Assembly (NCBI RefSeq): GCF_011075055.1
Contig: NC_058139.1
Location: 12,297,584 to 12,361,583, forward strand
Direction of reading: 5' to 3'
DNA: 64,000 bases
Source of the DNA: Mangifera indica
Taxonomy: Eukaryota; Streptophyta; Magnoliopsida; Sapindales; Anacardiaceae
The notes beneath the pieces were generated by a model. That model did not search any database. It saw only the letters and a program-made list of their open reading frames with translations, and was not told where the DNA came from. Below, piece after piece: positions 51,504-62,402 of this stretch (position 1 is its first letter; every line of letters starts with the position of its first letter). A program made the position numbers and the translations under genes.

Positions 51504-52137
51504 GATTTGATCTCCAAAGTGATAATCCAATTCGAGTGGAATTCCTCGTTACAATAAAAAAAAATATTGATTTTAGTATTGAATATTTTCGAAAGAAAAG
51601 GAAAATCAAAAGCATCTCAAATTATTCTTCAACTTTAAATGGAAATTGGAAAGTGGAAAGTAATTAATTTGTACAGACAAATCAAAATTCATTTTCCTGA
51701 TCTCCAAATTTGAAAGGGGAAGAGTTGTGATGTGCCTGCAGTTTATGCGTGTCCAAGTATTTAATTTTACATTTTGAGGGGGGTGAGTTAGTTTTTGAAG
51801 ACGTCGGTCTAGTAATTGAGTTATTTAGCAATTTGGGGGTGGCACGTGCGTTTATCTTAGGAAAAATAGTTGTATCACTTGCCTATTGAAATGACGATGA
51901 AAACCAGTGAACGCACCATTAATTTCAACAATCGCTTCCCAGCTTGAGAACATGGGGTTTCAAGCCCCCTCCAAGATCCTAACACAATTATTTCATAGCA
52001 TCATTGTCCCCCAATTCATTGAGATAATATGATCAACAAATTCCTCCTATATAACTAAATTTGAAGTAATCGAATCTAAAACATATTTCTTATGTATTTT
52101 TGGTCACTAAACCCAACAAACTAAACAAAAGTCCAAT

Positions 52138-53072
52138 GGGCAAAGGACTATTCTCCACTTAAGTTTTAGCTTAAATTTAAAATCATACTCACGATAGTTA
52201 AAAAATCCAAATTCTCATCTATGACCCAACTTCTGTTAATTTTTTCTGTTAGAAGTAAGGGTAAAATGGTCATTTTATTGTTAATATAAAAAATATATAA
52301 AATTCATTATCTTTTCCCCCAGTTTTAAAAATTAATAATTTTACATTTGTCTTAAGTTTTCAAACTTTAAAAAATAACATTTTAACCCCCAAACCTAGGA
52401 TTTTCATATTTTTCAAACTGTAGCTACCCCTTAGAACTTTCAAAAATAGCAGTTTCAACCCTATTCTTTAATTTAAACTTTCAACATTTTTTCATAGTCA
52501 TCTCTGGTGTTCTCCAACGCTTGAGCCAACAATAAACATTGGTGCAACGAAAAGACAGAGATCTCTTTTTCGTAGTCATCTCACGATGGTGCGACGTAGA
52601 AACTCTCTTCATTACACAATGCAATAAAAAAATCTCTACCTCTTTATAGCACCACCAGAGATCTTCGTCACTTTGTTGCACACCTTTACCCATCGGGTTA
52701 GGAGAAGGAGGAGACAAAGAGGATGTCAGAAGCTCAAGTTAAAGAGTGAAGGTGAAACTATTGTTTTTTAAAGTTCTAGGGGGCGATTGAGTTTGAAAAA
52801 TATGGAAACCCTAGGTTTGAAGGTGAAAATATTATTTTTCAAAGTTTTCAAACTTTAGGTAAGGGTGAAATTGTTAGTTTTTAAAACTAGGAATAAAAGA
52901 TACTGAATTTTATATCTTTTTAATATTAACAATAAAATGATAATTTTACACTTATTTATAACATAAAAAATTGATAGAAGTAAGGTCATGAGTAGGAGTT
53001 TAGGTTTTTCAACTATCGTGGGTGTGATTTTTAATTTGAGTTAAAACTTGGGTGGGAAATAATCCTTTGCCC
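52138..53072. mobile_element. Mutator-like non-autonomous TIR element
   Basis: This 935-bp element starts GGGCAAAGGACTATTCTCCA and ends with the inverse of GGGCAAAGGATTATTTCCCA. Arms of more than 250 bp are inverse (ACTCACGATAGTT on the left against AACTATCGTGGGT on the right). The core (52490-52720) carries CTCTTTTTCGTAGTCATC-type sequence. Flanks AAGTCCAAT (52129-52137) and AAGTCCAAA (53073-53081) are a 9-bp duplication with one mismatch. Confidence 0.87.
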
Positions 53073-53343
53073 AAGTCCAAATATGGATTCTATAAGGACT
53101 AATCAACTTAAGTATTGGAATTATGTATTTATATATCCTAAGTTAAATATATCAAAATGGAATATTTAAATGAACTAACAAATAAATCAAATTAAACAAG
53201 CTAAAGTAAATGGGGTTGCACTATTTCAAATGTAAACAATGAAATCATTAAGAGGTATGTACTAACCTAACTATGTAGTGCAAGTAATTGATTTCATGAA
53301 TTGAATGAGTAATTTTTAATATTCAATGGCCGAATTTTCTAAT

Positions 53344-54520
53344 TGTTAGAACAGTTGCTTCAAAGTCAATCCTCTAGTTGATGAAAATGTAATATTTTGT
53401 ATATAATGTATCATGTTTATATTAATAAATGAAAATTTTTCATCATTGTTTTACGTTTGTAATAAAATGGATGTCCTCAACATGGAAAAACTATGATGAG
53501 GAAATTAATGTGTATCATTGGTTGTAAGAACCTTATGTATTGGTCATTCTAGAAATATTTGTATTTGTTATTATTCTAACATAAGACACAAATAATACGA
53601 TTAAATCTATTATAATGTTAAACAATTTTATATAAAAGTTATGACAGATCTCACATGTCAAGGTTGTCTATTAACAACCTAGTGTAACATATAAATGCAT
53701 GTTGAATAGACATATTCACCATATTGAACCACTAAGAAAATTCCACATAGATGATAATCTTAATGTATATTAAACACATCCTCTAATGAATGATGGCACA
53801 TGTGATCCTTAAGAAACTTGAGAAAAGATTATTAGAACAGTGGTGATTGGCTATATTGAGATATGTATGAAGATTAGGGTAGATTAATAAAGGATTTATT
53901 ATTATTGGGTATAGGATTAAATGACTTTATTAGATCTACTAAGAGATGTCAATGACCACTTAAATTTGTGACTGAAGTGACATTAAGTTGTTACCAAATT
54001 GATATATGCTAGAGTTGACTAGATAAGATGACAAGTCAATTGATGCATTCCTGTTTGTGAAATGACCATTCAATATTAGACGAAGTCATCTATTAGTTAT
54101 CCTTATCTAGATATTAAATTATATTTAATATCAGACAACAATTGGTCAACTCTTGAACAACTACATAGTGGTTGAAATAATTGCTTAACTCTTTGAAATG
54201 GTAGTTCCATGTGTATAAAAACACAAGCTTTTGCCACCTCGTAGAGTTTTTTGGAAAATATTATATACACCCAATATATCACTCATTTCCAAGGTAACCT
54301 AGAAGACGTTTGGAGCTCCCCATTAACTCCCTATTTGTTGTTACCTTGTGTGGATTACATTGGTATTATCCTTATGTGGCTAAGAGAGTGATAACTTTGT
54401 GAGATCCATACCCAAAGTTGAAGGAGCTTCTGAACGCAAGTAAATTTTTTAAACACGCTATGTTTTTTTATTGTGCATATTATACCAATATTCAAATCTT
54501 GGGTTATTTGTGGGTTAACA
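53344..54520. repeat. Possible solo LTR
   Basis: The segment begins TGTTAGAACAG and ends GGTTAACA, so its terminal TGTTA/TAACA bases are inverse as in LTRs. It contains a TATAAAAAC box near 54218 followed by about 300 bp resembling an R-U5 region. There is no matching 5-bp duplication, no primer site and no second copy in the window, so the boundaries are tentative. Confidence 0.35.
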
Positions 54521-57270
54521 TTATTAGTAAAATTTATAAATTATTAAAATTCTATTGCATTTGTAATGCTTTGAGTCCATGAATGCTTCAAACACTGACA
54601 TATTCATTATCCAATCTCTAAAGTATAGCAACCTCATACATCTCCATGAAATTGTGTTAAATGTAATGTCTTAAGATTTGTGAAATCCCAAATTATTATC
54701 ATAAGAACACAAAAAAATCGAATTCTATCTCTAATTGATTTTACTTTTTGGTGTATGATAAAAAATGATGTTAAATCTAATTTATCTCATCTCGGTCTCA
54801 AAACTAGACATCAAATTATATAAGTGATGGCCAAACACCTATACAACATTCAATTCATTTAATTAACATGAAATCAACACAATACATCAACATAGATCTA
54901 TTATTACATGCCTTAGTCCAAGAAATTAATTATTCAAAACATTATACATCAAATCCACTCAAGAGAATATCATATCCATCATCAACAAGAGAAAAGTAAA
55001 TAAAGCTTCCCCAATTAAGTCCATGTGATAAATCTTGTAGATCTAGCCTCCTCTGACCATCCCAAGTGCTTAGTTTTTTTAAATCAAGCACAAAGTTAAG
55101 AGAAAAAAAATATATAAGAAACAACTTAGATCTTGCAACCTAAATGAAAAAAAAATCATATAACCAAAATTATGACAATATTGAATTTATAATGGACAAA
55201 ATTAAATCAATACGATGTGACTGGAAATATAAAAATATAGTACAAATATGAGCTTACTTGTGATAATGTTGAGTATATAGTATCTCCTACACAAGAGGTA
55301 GCCTTTGTGTGATTAGGGATGGTATCGATGACTGAGCTCTTCACCCTTCTAGGCTAGTTAAAGCGTCAATGCTTAATGGCATAAAGTAAATAGTATCACT
55401 TTGACGAAAGGTGAGTCCCATGCAATTTGGGATTGTATATACTAGAGTGTATTCAACCACCTTTTTTGAAAAGGCTTGATGGACATTCAGGTGGTCGCAT
55501 AAAGTTACTCACGAGTTTGGTAGCTTGGGTTGCTTATCATGTCATCAACACATTTTAAACTATCACAAGACCTATTAGAACCTTATGGGGCAATTACAAG
55601 CCCAAGGCATGTTGCTCACTAGATAAAAGTATGAGTTTTATACTTAAAAGCATCTTATTGTTGTCTTCACTGGGGAGCCCATGGTAGAACACAATAGGTC
55701 TATGGCGTAATACATACTAAAGAGGATTCGGGGTCCCCAATATGAGGTCACCTTACCATTATTGTAGTCAATGAAAATGAGTGATAACAATATGAGAGGT
55801 TGGTGTTCCTGTTGTCTTTGATCTTTTTGGGGGTATTGGGGTCCCCAATCATGATTGTGCTACAAGGGTGGCATCATATATTTGTTGGGTGACCTTAGTG
55901 AAGTCACCAATGGTCACATTTGGTTGCACAACCAAGTTAGATTTTAATGGTTGCATCCTAGCTATAAAAGTTAGCTTGTTTTGTGGCAAGACTAGATGGT
56001 TTTGAGGGGTGACACTACTATTAAAGCTAAATTTGTAAGTATTGTTGTCACTCAAGGACTGTTCAATCTTTCACAGGCTATTTGGGAAGTTATATTGCGA
56101 CAAAAGGATGAAGAAATGAGAGTATTATCTTGTGCAATGGAGGGAAACTCTCTTTGCTCAATCTTTCCCACGTTCTAATGCTAAATTGTTGAGCCTTATG
56201 CAAGAGAGGTTATGATAATGTCAATTGGAATAGTGGAATAATTTCATTGTCCACTATATATATTGATTTTATGTCATATATTGTATGGGATTATGCATAA
56301 AAAAATAATAAAGACTAAAGAGTTTTTAATGTGGTTCAACCAAATAATGAAGAGTCTACGTCTATAGTTATATTATTTATATTTAAGAAAGTGTTCTGAT
56401 AGAGTGTTAATAATGTTTAAAAGGAAGTTATTCTCTCTTTCTAATAACCCTCTCTCTCATTTCCCCAATTATGTTGTGCTAGTCGTTTATATGTATTAGA
56501 CAAAGAGAAAAAGTTATAGGTATATTTTGTATAGGAGGATCCTAATACAAGCATGATTATAGATATGTATTCTTATTTTAATTATACAAATATAGGATCA
56601 TTACATTGGTTACATAATCCTCATTTGATAAGAGATGATTTTTTTCCTTTGTATATATGGGATGAAATAAGAAGGTAATTTCATAAATGTTTGATAAGTT
56701 TAATTATCAAGTGAACTTTTTCTCAACATCTCTAAATGATGAAACTTCTATATGCAATATAACTTGACTTAAGAGTAGATGGCATATTTAGTCATTGTCT
56801 TTGTAGCTTGTCACTAGCTAGTCGTTTTTTGAGTGTTGATTGTTGTCAGTTTGTACAAAGAGCAGTTTTTATCATATAATATTATATTAGTTAATATTGA
56901 ATTACTCCACTAGCTTCGATTGCTACTATCATTTTTTTATACTTGACCTAGTTTCGTATACTTGTCTTTGGTGTACATAAATTTTCGTGAACATGATTGT
57001 CAATATAATTGCGTATCAACTAATTAATGTGTAGGAGTTCAAAGTAGTAAGCACTTCATTAGGAAGTTTTTAACACTAGTTTTGTTGTGTTACTCTTCCT
57101 ATTTGATTTAAACGTTAATCTTGTGATATAATTAAACTAATCCAATTAAAAACACCTTAATTACTTTGACTAAGGAATAGAATTATTCATATATGTAAGT
57201 GAAACACTACAAAGTTAAATTTATGGGAGTTGGTGGGCACAAATTCACCTTACACATGTTTGAGAGTTGG
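54521..57270. other. Intergenic DNA, no gene recognised
   Basis: 55250-56180 is less AT-rich than its surroundings and has short frames on both strands (for example 55849-56055 minus, VTPQNHLVLPQNKLTFIARM). These may be retroelement debris, but I cannot assign a family. Confidence 0.4.
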
Positions 57271-57282
57271 TTAATTGTTTAT

Positions 57283-58674
57283 GGCCAAAAGACTTATTTC
57301 CACCCAAGGTTTTGTCCATTGACAAAGTCATACGCGCTAATTTTGGAAAATCCAAACATTTACCAATCAACTGTTGTTAAAAAAATTTGTTAGTTATTAG
57401 GATATAAATATCATTAAACCAATAATATTAAAAAAAAATGTCCCCTTTCTTAGCTTAATTTTGAAAACATACAATTTTTTCCCATAATTGTATTTTCCTT
57501 TTTCAGTGACTGTTCTTTCCATCGATTCACTTTAACATTGTAATCTCTATATTATTGACACTCTCTCTCTCTTCGGTAATGATTCTGTTGTGTTTATGCT
57601 CATTATTTTGGCAAAAAACAAGTGAGAGATTTGTCACTCTTGCTTATTTTTTGAGACGTCATCGACCTTCTCCTTCGGTGGTTGATGACGCCGCGATGAA
57701 GGAGAGGGTTCCTTGTATTCACTTCTTAATTGGAGCCCAGACGTGGAAAGAGGGCTAGATAGTTGTGTGCAAGCGCCGAAAGAGCTGGAGGCCAAAGCAA
57801 GATCCCGCTATGCCATATCAGAAGTGATGACTTTGTGAAGTTGATGTTGATTGAAGGTGGCTTCATAATTGAGCTCTTTTTATAGTATTTTGTAAAGGGT
57901 TAAAAGCGAAGGAGCAATCCCATTTTCTCCACTCCTGGATTGCTCTTTGAATTGAGATGTGACATGATTCTACATGAAAATCAGACACCCTTCATTTTCT
58001 ACAGAGATTGTTCCAAATCGTGCCAATGCCTCAGTGATGTACTCAATCTCTCACTGATGTCGCCTCTCGTATCTTTAGAAATATGATTCCGGGAGACTAT
58101 AAACTTACTCCTGAGAAGTTTAGCCAAGAGGAAAACCACTTACTTGACCTGATCCGCCATTATTTTCTCCGACAATTCCAAGAATCAACATAAAGAAAGA
58201 TACGACTTGACAGAGTCTTCCAAGCGCAACCCAGCTGTAAGAAGCTAGATGAGTTAAGTTGAAGAGGGCAAGGATAGAAAACTTATCAGACATCAAGTTG
58301 ATGAATGGAGTCCTTCAAATCCCTCCCTGCACGTGCGCATTTACACAAAAAGTGTCCTGACAAATCCCATTGCCTTCGAGGTACTGTATCTACGTGACAA
58401 TGCACAAGAAATCACTTCATGGATGTAACGGTGGAAAAAATAAGTTTTTAAAATTAAATTATGAAAAATTATATATTTTTAAAACTAATTTAAAGAATAA
58501 AAATAAAATATTATTAATTAAATAATATTTATATTCTTATAATTAATAAATTTTTTTAATAATAATAATTAATAAGTGTATGTTCATATTTTTTAAAATT
58601 AACAGATATAAATTTATTAATAGATTAAATCTTTACATCGAATCAGTATTAATTAGTCATAAAAAGCAAACAAA
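57283..58674. mobile_element. Mutator-like element carrying a DUF247 gene fragment (Pack-MULE candidate)
   Basis: The left end GGCCAAAAGACTTATTTCCA is followed by CCACCCAAGGTTTTG, the family terminus. About 110 bp inward, AAAAAAATTTGTTAGTTATTAGGATATAAATA-type sequence is mirrored at 58480-58560 on the right in inverse orientation. The outermost right terminus is lost, so its end is approximate. Flanks ATTGTTTAT and ATTGTCTAA share 7 of 9 bases and are only suggestive. Between the arms lies a DUF247-like pseudogene. Confidence 0.55.
57730..58415 (+). pseudogene. DUF247-family gene fragment, frameshifted
   Basis: DUF247 proteins are a large plant family, often membrane-anchored, with some members implicated in self-incompatibility. 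Pieces in different plus-strand frames follow family order: KELEAKARSRYA (near 57780), SDDFVKLMLIEGGFIIELFL (about 57822-57882, ending at a TAG), MIPGDYKLTPEKFSQEENHL continuing LDLIRHYFL (about 58083-58170), then a block near 58290-58370 that fits the usual NGVLQIPPL-type region. At least two frameshifts and several stops separate them. The N-terminal start and C-terminal transmembrane segment are absent. It lies between the arms of a Mutator-like element. Confidence 0.7.
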
Positions 58675-59237
58675 ATTGTCTAATTCATTAATTTTACCAA
58701 GCAAATGGCACACAACGTGATGTATTTGGCTAGTATCTCATGTTCTATTGATTGCATGCAAATTTAGATATTTTCCCATTATAGTAGTGAATAGGCTAAT
58801 AGAAGATGATTCACGTACTGATTTTGACTCTATAAACTAAATTTGTTCTTATTATTTTAAGTGTTGTGACATTTTTTATAATACAGTTGATATATGTACG
58901 AAGATATTTGGTATCACCCAAACTAGTATAATGTTAACACAATGCACTTCAAACTATTTTATTATTAATATTATATTTTGTATAACTGAAATGCTCTCAC
59001 ACTATTTTGACTTCTATTTTTTGTCAATGGTGGAGACTCTGACTGTACTTCTTTCAAAACATTGAATTTTTTTTTTTAATTATCAAAATAATCAAATGGA
59101 TTAAGAATTAGAATTTAATTTTAAATGTGTTTGTAATGTAATAAATTAATATTAAATAAAATAAAACAAAAATGTTTTAAAAAATTGGGAGAGATTAGGT
59201 GCACTTGACTCTGTAGTTTGAGACATCCCTTTGCCAT
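58675..59237. other. Intergenic DNA, no gene recognised
   Basis: AT-rich. Nothing supported. Confidence 0.4.
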
Positions 59238-59246
59238 TTTCTGTGT

Positions 59247-59971
59247 GGCCAAAAGACATGTTCCCACCCAACGCATCCGAAAATCTCAAACTTCTACATT
59301 TTAATTTTTAAAAATTTAAATACTTATTTATAAGTTAAATTTTATTTTTAATTAAAATTAAAATCATTATTTAACTAAAAATTATAAAACTAAAATTTTA
59401 TGATAATTTTTTTCTTCGATTTAAAAATTTAACTATTTACCCTTACTCAAAATTTGAAAAATTGTAATTTTCTTTCAAATGTTTTCTCTCCAATGACTAA
59501 TTTTTTTCCAACCATCGACCAACCTTTCCCTCTTCCTCTTCCTCGGTTGTCACCTCCTTCCTCTCTCTTTTGTTAAAAACGAAGACGGTCTCTCCATCTT
59601 AAACAAAGATGAAATGTCTTTGTCTTCGTTAATAAAAACATTCTATCTTCATCTGAGAGAGAAAAAGAAGGGAAAACCAGTCGATTGGTAGAGAAAGTGA
59701 ATTGTAGTTAGAGAGAAAAAAAAATTTTATAGAAAAAATTTTCACTTTTCAAACTTTAGGTTTAGAGAAAATATGATATTTTAAACCTATAGAGAGAAAT
59801 ATGATAAAACTTTAATTTTTAAAATTTTTTTAATAAATAAATATTTTACATTTAATTATAATTAAAAATTTTAATATAATTTTACTCATAAATAAATATG
59901 TGAGTTTTTAAAATATGAAATATGAGATTTGAGATTTGAGTATGCCTTGGATGATAACAAGACTTTTGGCC
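59247..59971. mobile_element. Mutator-like non-autonomous TIR element
   Basis: This 725-bp element starts GGCCAAAAGACATGTTCCCA and ends with the inverse of GGCCAAAAGTCTTGTTATCA. Arms of about 200 bp are inverse (ACTTATTTATAAGTTAAA on the left against the stretch ending AAATAAATATGTGAG on the right). The core carries AACGAAGACGG and TGTCTTCGTT. Flanks TTTCTGTGT (59238-59246) and TTTTTGTGT (59972-59980) are a 9-bp duplication with one mismatch. Confidence 0.85.
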
Positions 59972-60093
59972 TTTTTGTGTAGATCCAGGGGTGACGTTAA
60001 GACTCGCCCATAGTGAAGAAAAAAGTGGTAGCCACTTTTCCGTGTGCGGGGAGACTATCTACTATCTCTCCTGATGGTAACGCATTTTAAGAA

Positions 60094-61257
60094 GGTCAAA
60101 CGCTATTCCACGTAAAATTTGATGCATTAACCTCCCACCCACTAGGTTTTAAAAACCCAAAATGCCACCCATCATCGGTTAACTTTAGTTGAATCTGTTT
60201 GTAAGAAGGGTGATATGATAAATTTATGTGTTGAGTTATTAAACCTTTTAAAACTTTTTTTACATATAAGAATATCAAAAAATTGTTTATTTTTATAAAA
60301 TCAACATTAACTTTTGGACAGAACCAAAACCCATTTGTCGACTTTTTTTTTTGACAAAATCTAAATGTTAAAGTTGTGGATTTGATGTCATCAAATTCTG
60401 ATGAATCTCATCTGGGTCTTGGATGCCTTTTAGAAGCTTATGATGATGAGCTTGGTTTACTACTTTCTAGTTATGTTTCATCTAAAGAGGTGAAAAATGA
60501 GAAAGCTAATGAATTGGTCGGAGTCTTCCAAAATCAATTTGTGAGAGTTTGAAAAACACATCCTAAGTTATAAATCATTTGCGGTGGGTATCGTGGTATT
60601 AAAAATGTTGGAGAGTATGTTGGGTTTGATGATAGGCTGATCAAATATTTAAATATGTATTTTGACTCGTCTGAATATTCTAATTTCTTGTGGAGACACA
60701 AGACTCTGTTGGCAAAGTATAATTTAAAAAACAAAAACAGAAAACTAGATGAGGAATATGAGAAGGACGGCAATTTGTAAAATTCTTTTAACTTAAAAGG
60801 GATCAAAAATATATAGAGGGCTAGAAATTTTATGGAAAATGCATTTTAACTAGTATGGGATTAATCCGAACTAATTTTGTCAATTATTTTAATAATTCAT
60901 ATTCTAACCAATAATTAAACAGATTCTGAAATATTTATTATCTTATATTTGTGTTTATATAGTATCATTTGAAAGAAGTTTGGTTTGTGTGTAGTGTAGT
61001 GTTTGTTGAATTTACTATGTGGCTCGCACATAAAGGTGTTTGTTTATTTGCCCAGCAAACCAAGCTTCACCTAGCAGCCATTCCAATTGGAGGGTATATT
61101 AGTTATTTCATTTAATACAGGATAAAACGGCCATTTCAACTATAAAATAACGGAAAATATTAAAATTAATCCTCGATGGGTAGATCATTGGGTTTTACAA
61201 AATTAATGGGTGAACAGTGAATGCAGCAAACCTTAGGTGGGAATAAGTTCTTTGGCC
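60094..61257. mobile_element. Pack-MULE candidate with perfect 9-bp target duplication
   Basis: This 1,164-bp element starts GGTCAAACGCTATTCCACG and ends with the inverse of GGCCAAAGAACTTATTCCCA. TTTTAAGAA flanks both ends exactly (60085-60093 and 61258-61266). The arms share words such as TTTGMTGCATT, CCCACCYA and TAAAACCC. Between them, 60373-60770 has protein-like frames unlike the arms, so the element appears to have captured part of a host gene. Confidence 0.85.
60373..60770 (+). pseudogene. Captured gene fragment inside the Pack-MULE
   Basis: Two plus-strand frames look like former exons. One reads SSNSDESHLGLGCLLEAYDD then ELGLLLSSYVSSKEVKNEK, ending at a TGA near 60552. The second, in another frame from about 60590, reads NVGEYVGFDDRLIKYLNMYF then DSSEYSNFLWRHKTL. 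Their acidic, Ser/Leu-rich composition differs from the flanking arms. I do not recognise the parent family with confidence. The break between frames could be a former intron or a frameshift. Confidence 0.5.
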
Positions 61258-61266
61258 TTTTAAGAA

Positions 61267-62096
61267 TCTAAGCCACGGCTGACCAACTCCTCTGCACCGC
61301 CTCATCTCAATTCCTTATTCTTATAATATTTTTAATATTCAATCCAGTTTTATTTTTCACTTTGTTTTAGTGAATGCAGCACCCAAATTTTCATTAAAAC
61401 CCCACGTTTACTCAACTCTCTTATTTTGCATGCTAAAAGCCCTTGTCGTTTTCTATTTCTACGTGCCAAGCACGCAACTCACAACCCTCCCAATACGCCA
61501 AAAACAAGAAATAACATGTGCCCTGTTATTTCTTTTTAATCTTTTCAAGTCCAAGTATTTCAAAATATAGTAATCACCTCCAAATAACCCCATAATTATA
61601 AAATATTCTCTTAAGAGATTAAATTATATCATTTAAACGTCAACATGGCTTAACCTATTTATGGACGACCATATGTTAATACACCCAATGAGAATATACA
61701 ATTTAAATCAATTTTTTTGTTTTTTAAATATATTTTTCTTAGCACTTAGCCCCTTAAATATAATGGAGGAGATCAATTTATTTTTTTAGTGTAATTTTAT
61801 TTATATAATCTATCTTTGTCGGTAATATATTATTTTTAGTAATAAAATTATAAGGGGCATTTCCAAGGCTATGTAATTTTGAGGTGATAAGTTATTTTTT
61901 GATATAGATGGATGACAAAGTTATCTACAAAAACATCAAGAGAAAATTGTAGTCCTACCAAAAACAAAAAAGACTGAACGATAGGGTCACCAGAAGCTGA
62001 ACATTGATCCCGTGCCTCACTCACATTTCACTCAATCCACTTTCGCTCGCTCGCTCGCTCGCGCTCACTCTCCGCGTGGCCTTCACTTCCATCAGC
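61267..62096 (+). promoter_or_regulatory. Upstream region and leader of the F-box gene
   Basis: This is AT-rich DNA followed by a 5' leader with a CTCGCTCGCTCG microsatellite at 62043-62064. An in-frame upstream ATG at 62004 would add 31 residues. I prefer the ATG at 62097 because the added residues are encoded by the leader microsatellite and look non-conserved. Confidence 0.45.
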
Positions 62097-62402
62097 ATGT
62101 CACCGAGCGAAGATCAAGATATCCGTGAAATGGAAAAGGAAAACGGCAACGTTGAGGACAAGGAAATTGCTGTATTAGAGAAGAGAGGAAGGAAAAGGAA
62201 GAGAAAGAGAAAGAGGAACAAGAAGAGAAAGCGAGAGAAAGACGAAGGTTTTGTGAATGTGAAGGATCCATTAGAGGTGTTTGGTAGAGACGTAATGTTG
62301 ATGATACTAAACAACCTTGACGCACGCAGCGTGGCACTATCTCTCCTCGTCTCTCGTGCCTGGAACGAGGTTGCTTCCAGCGACGCCATTTGGACCTCCA
62401 AG
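62097..62402 (+). CDS. F-box protein, first exon only (3' truncated)
   Basis: F-box proteins bind SKP1 and select targets for SCF ubiquitin ligases. This exon encodes 102 residues. Residues 1-30 are acidic. Residues 29-48 are a dense Lys/Arg tract (GRKRKRKRKRNKKRKRE), a likely nuclear localisation signal. Residues 57-101 form an F-box: DPLEVFGRDVMLMILNNLDA, then RSVALSLLVSRAWNEVAS and the closing IW. The exon ends at WTSK with a GT donor (62403) in phase 0, where related genes also have an intron. I found no second exon before the window ends, so substrate-binding domains are not seen and the subfamily is unknown. Confidence 0.85.

Noticed and set aside
62092..62401. Two overlapping minus-strand frames opposite the F-box exon, rich in Ser, Phe and Leu
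   Set aside because: They are the complement of the purine-rich coding strand (Lys/Arg codons become Phe/Leu/Ser) and have no independent support.
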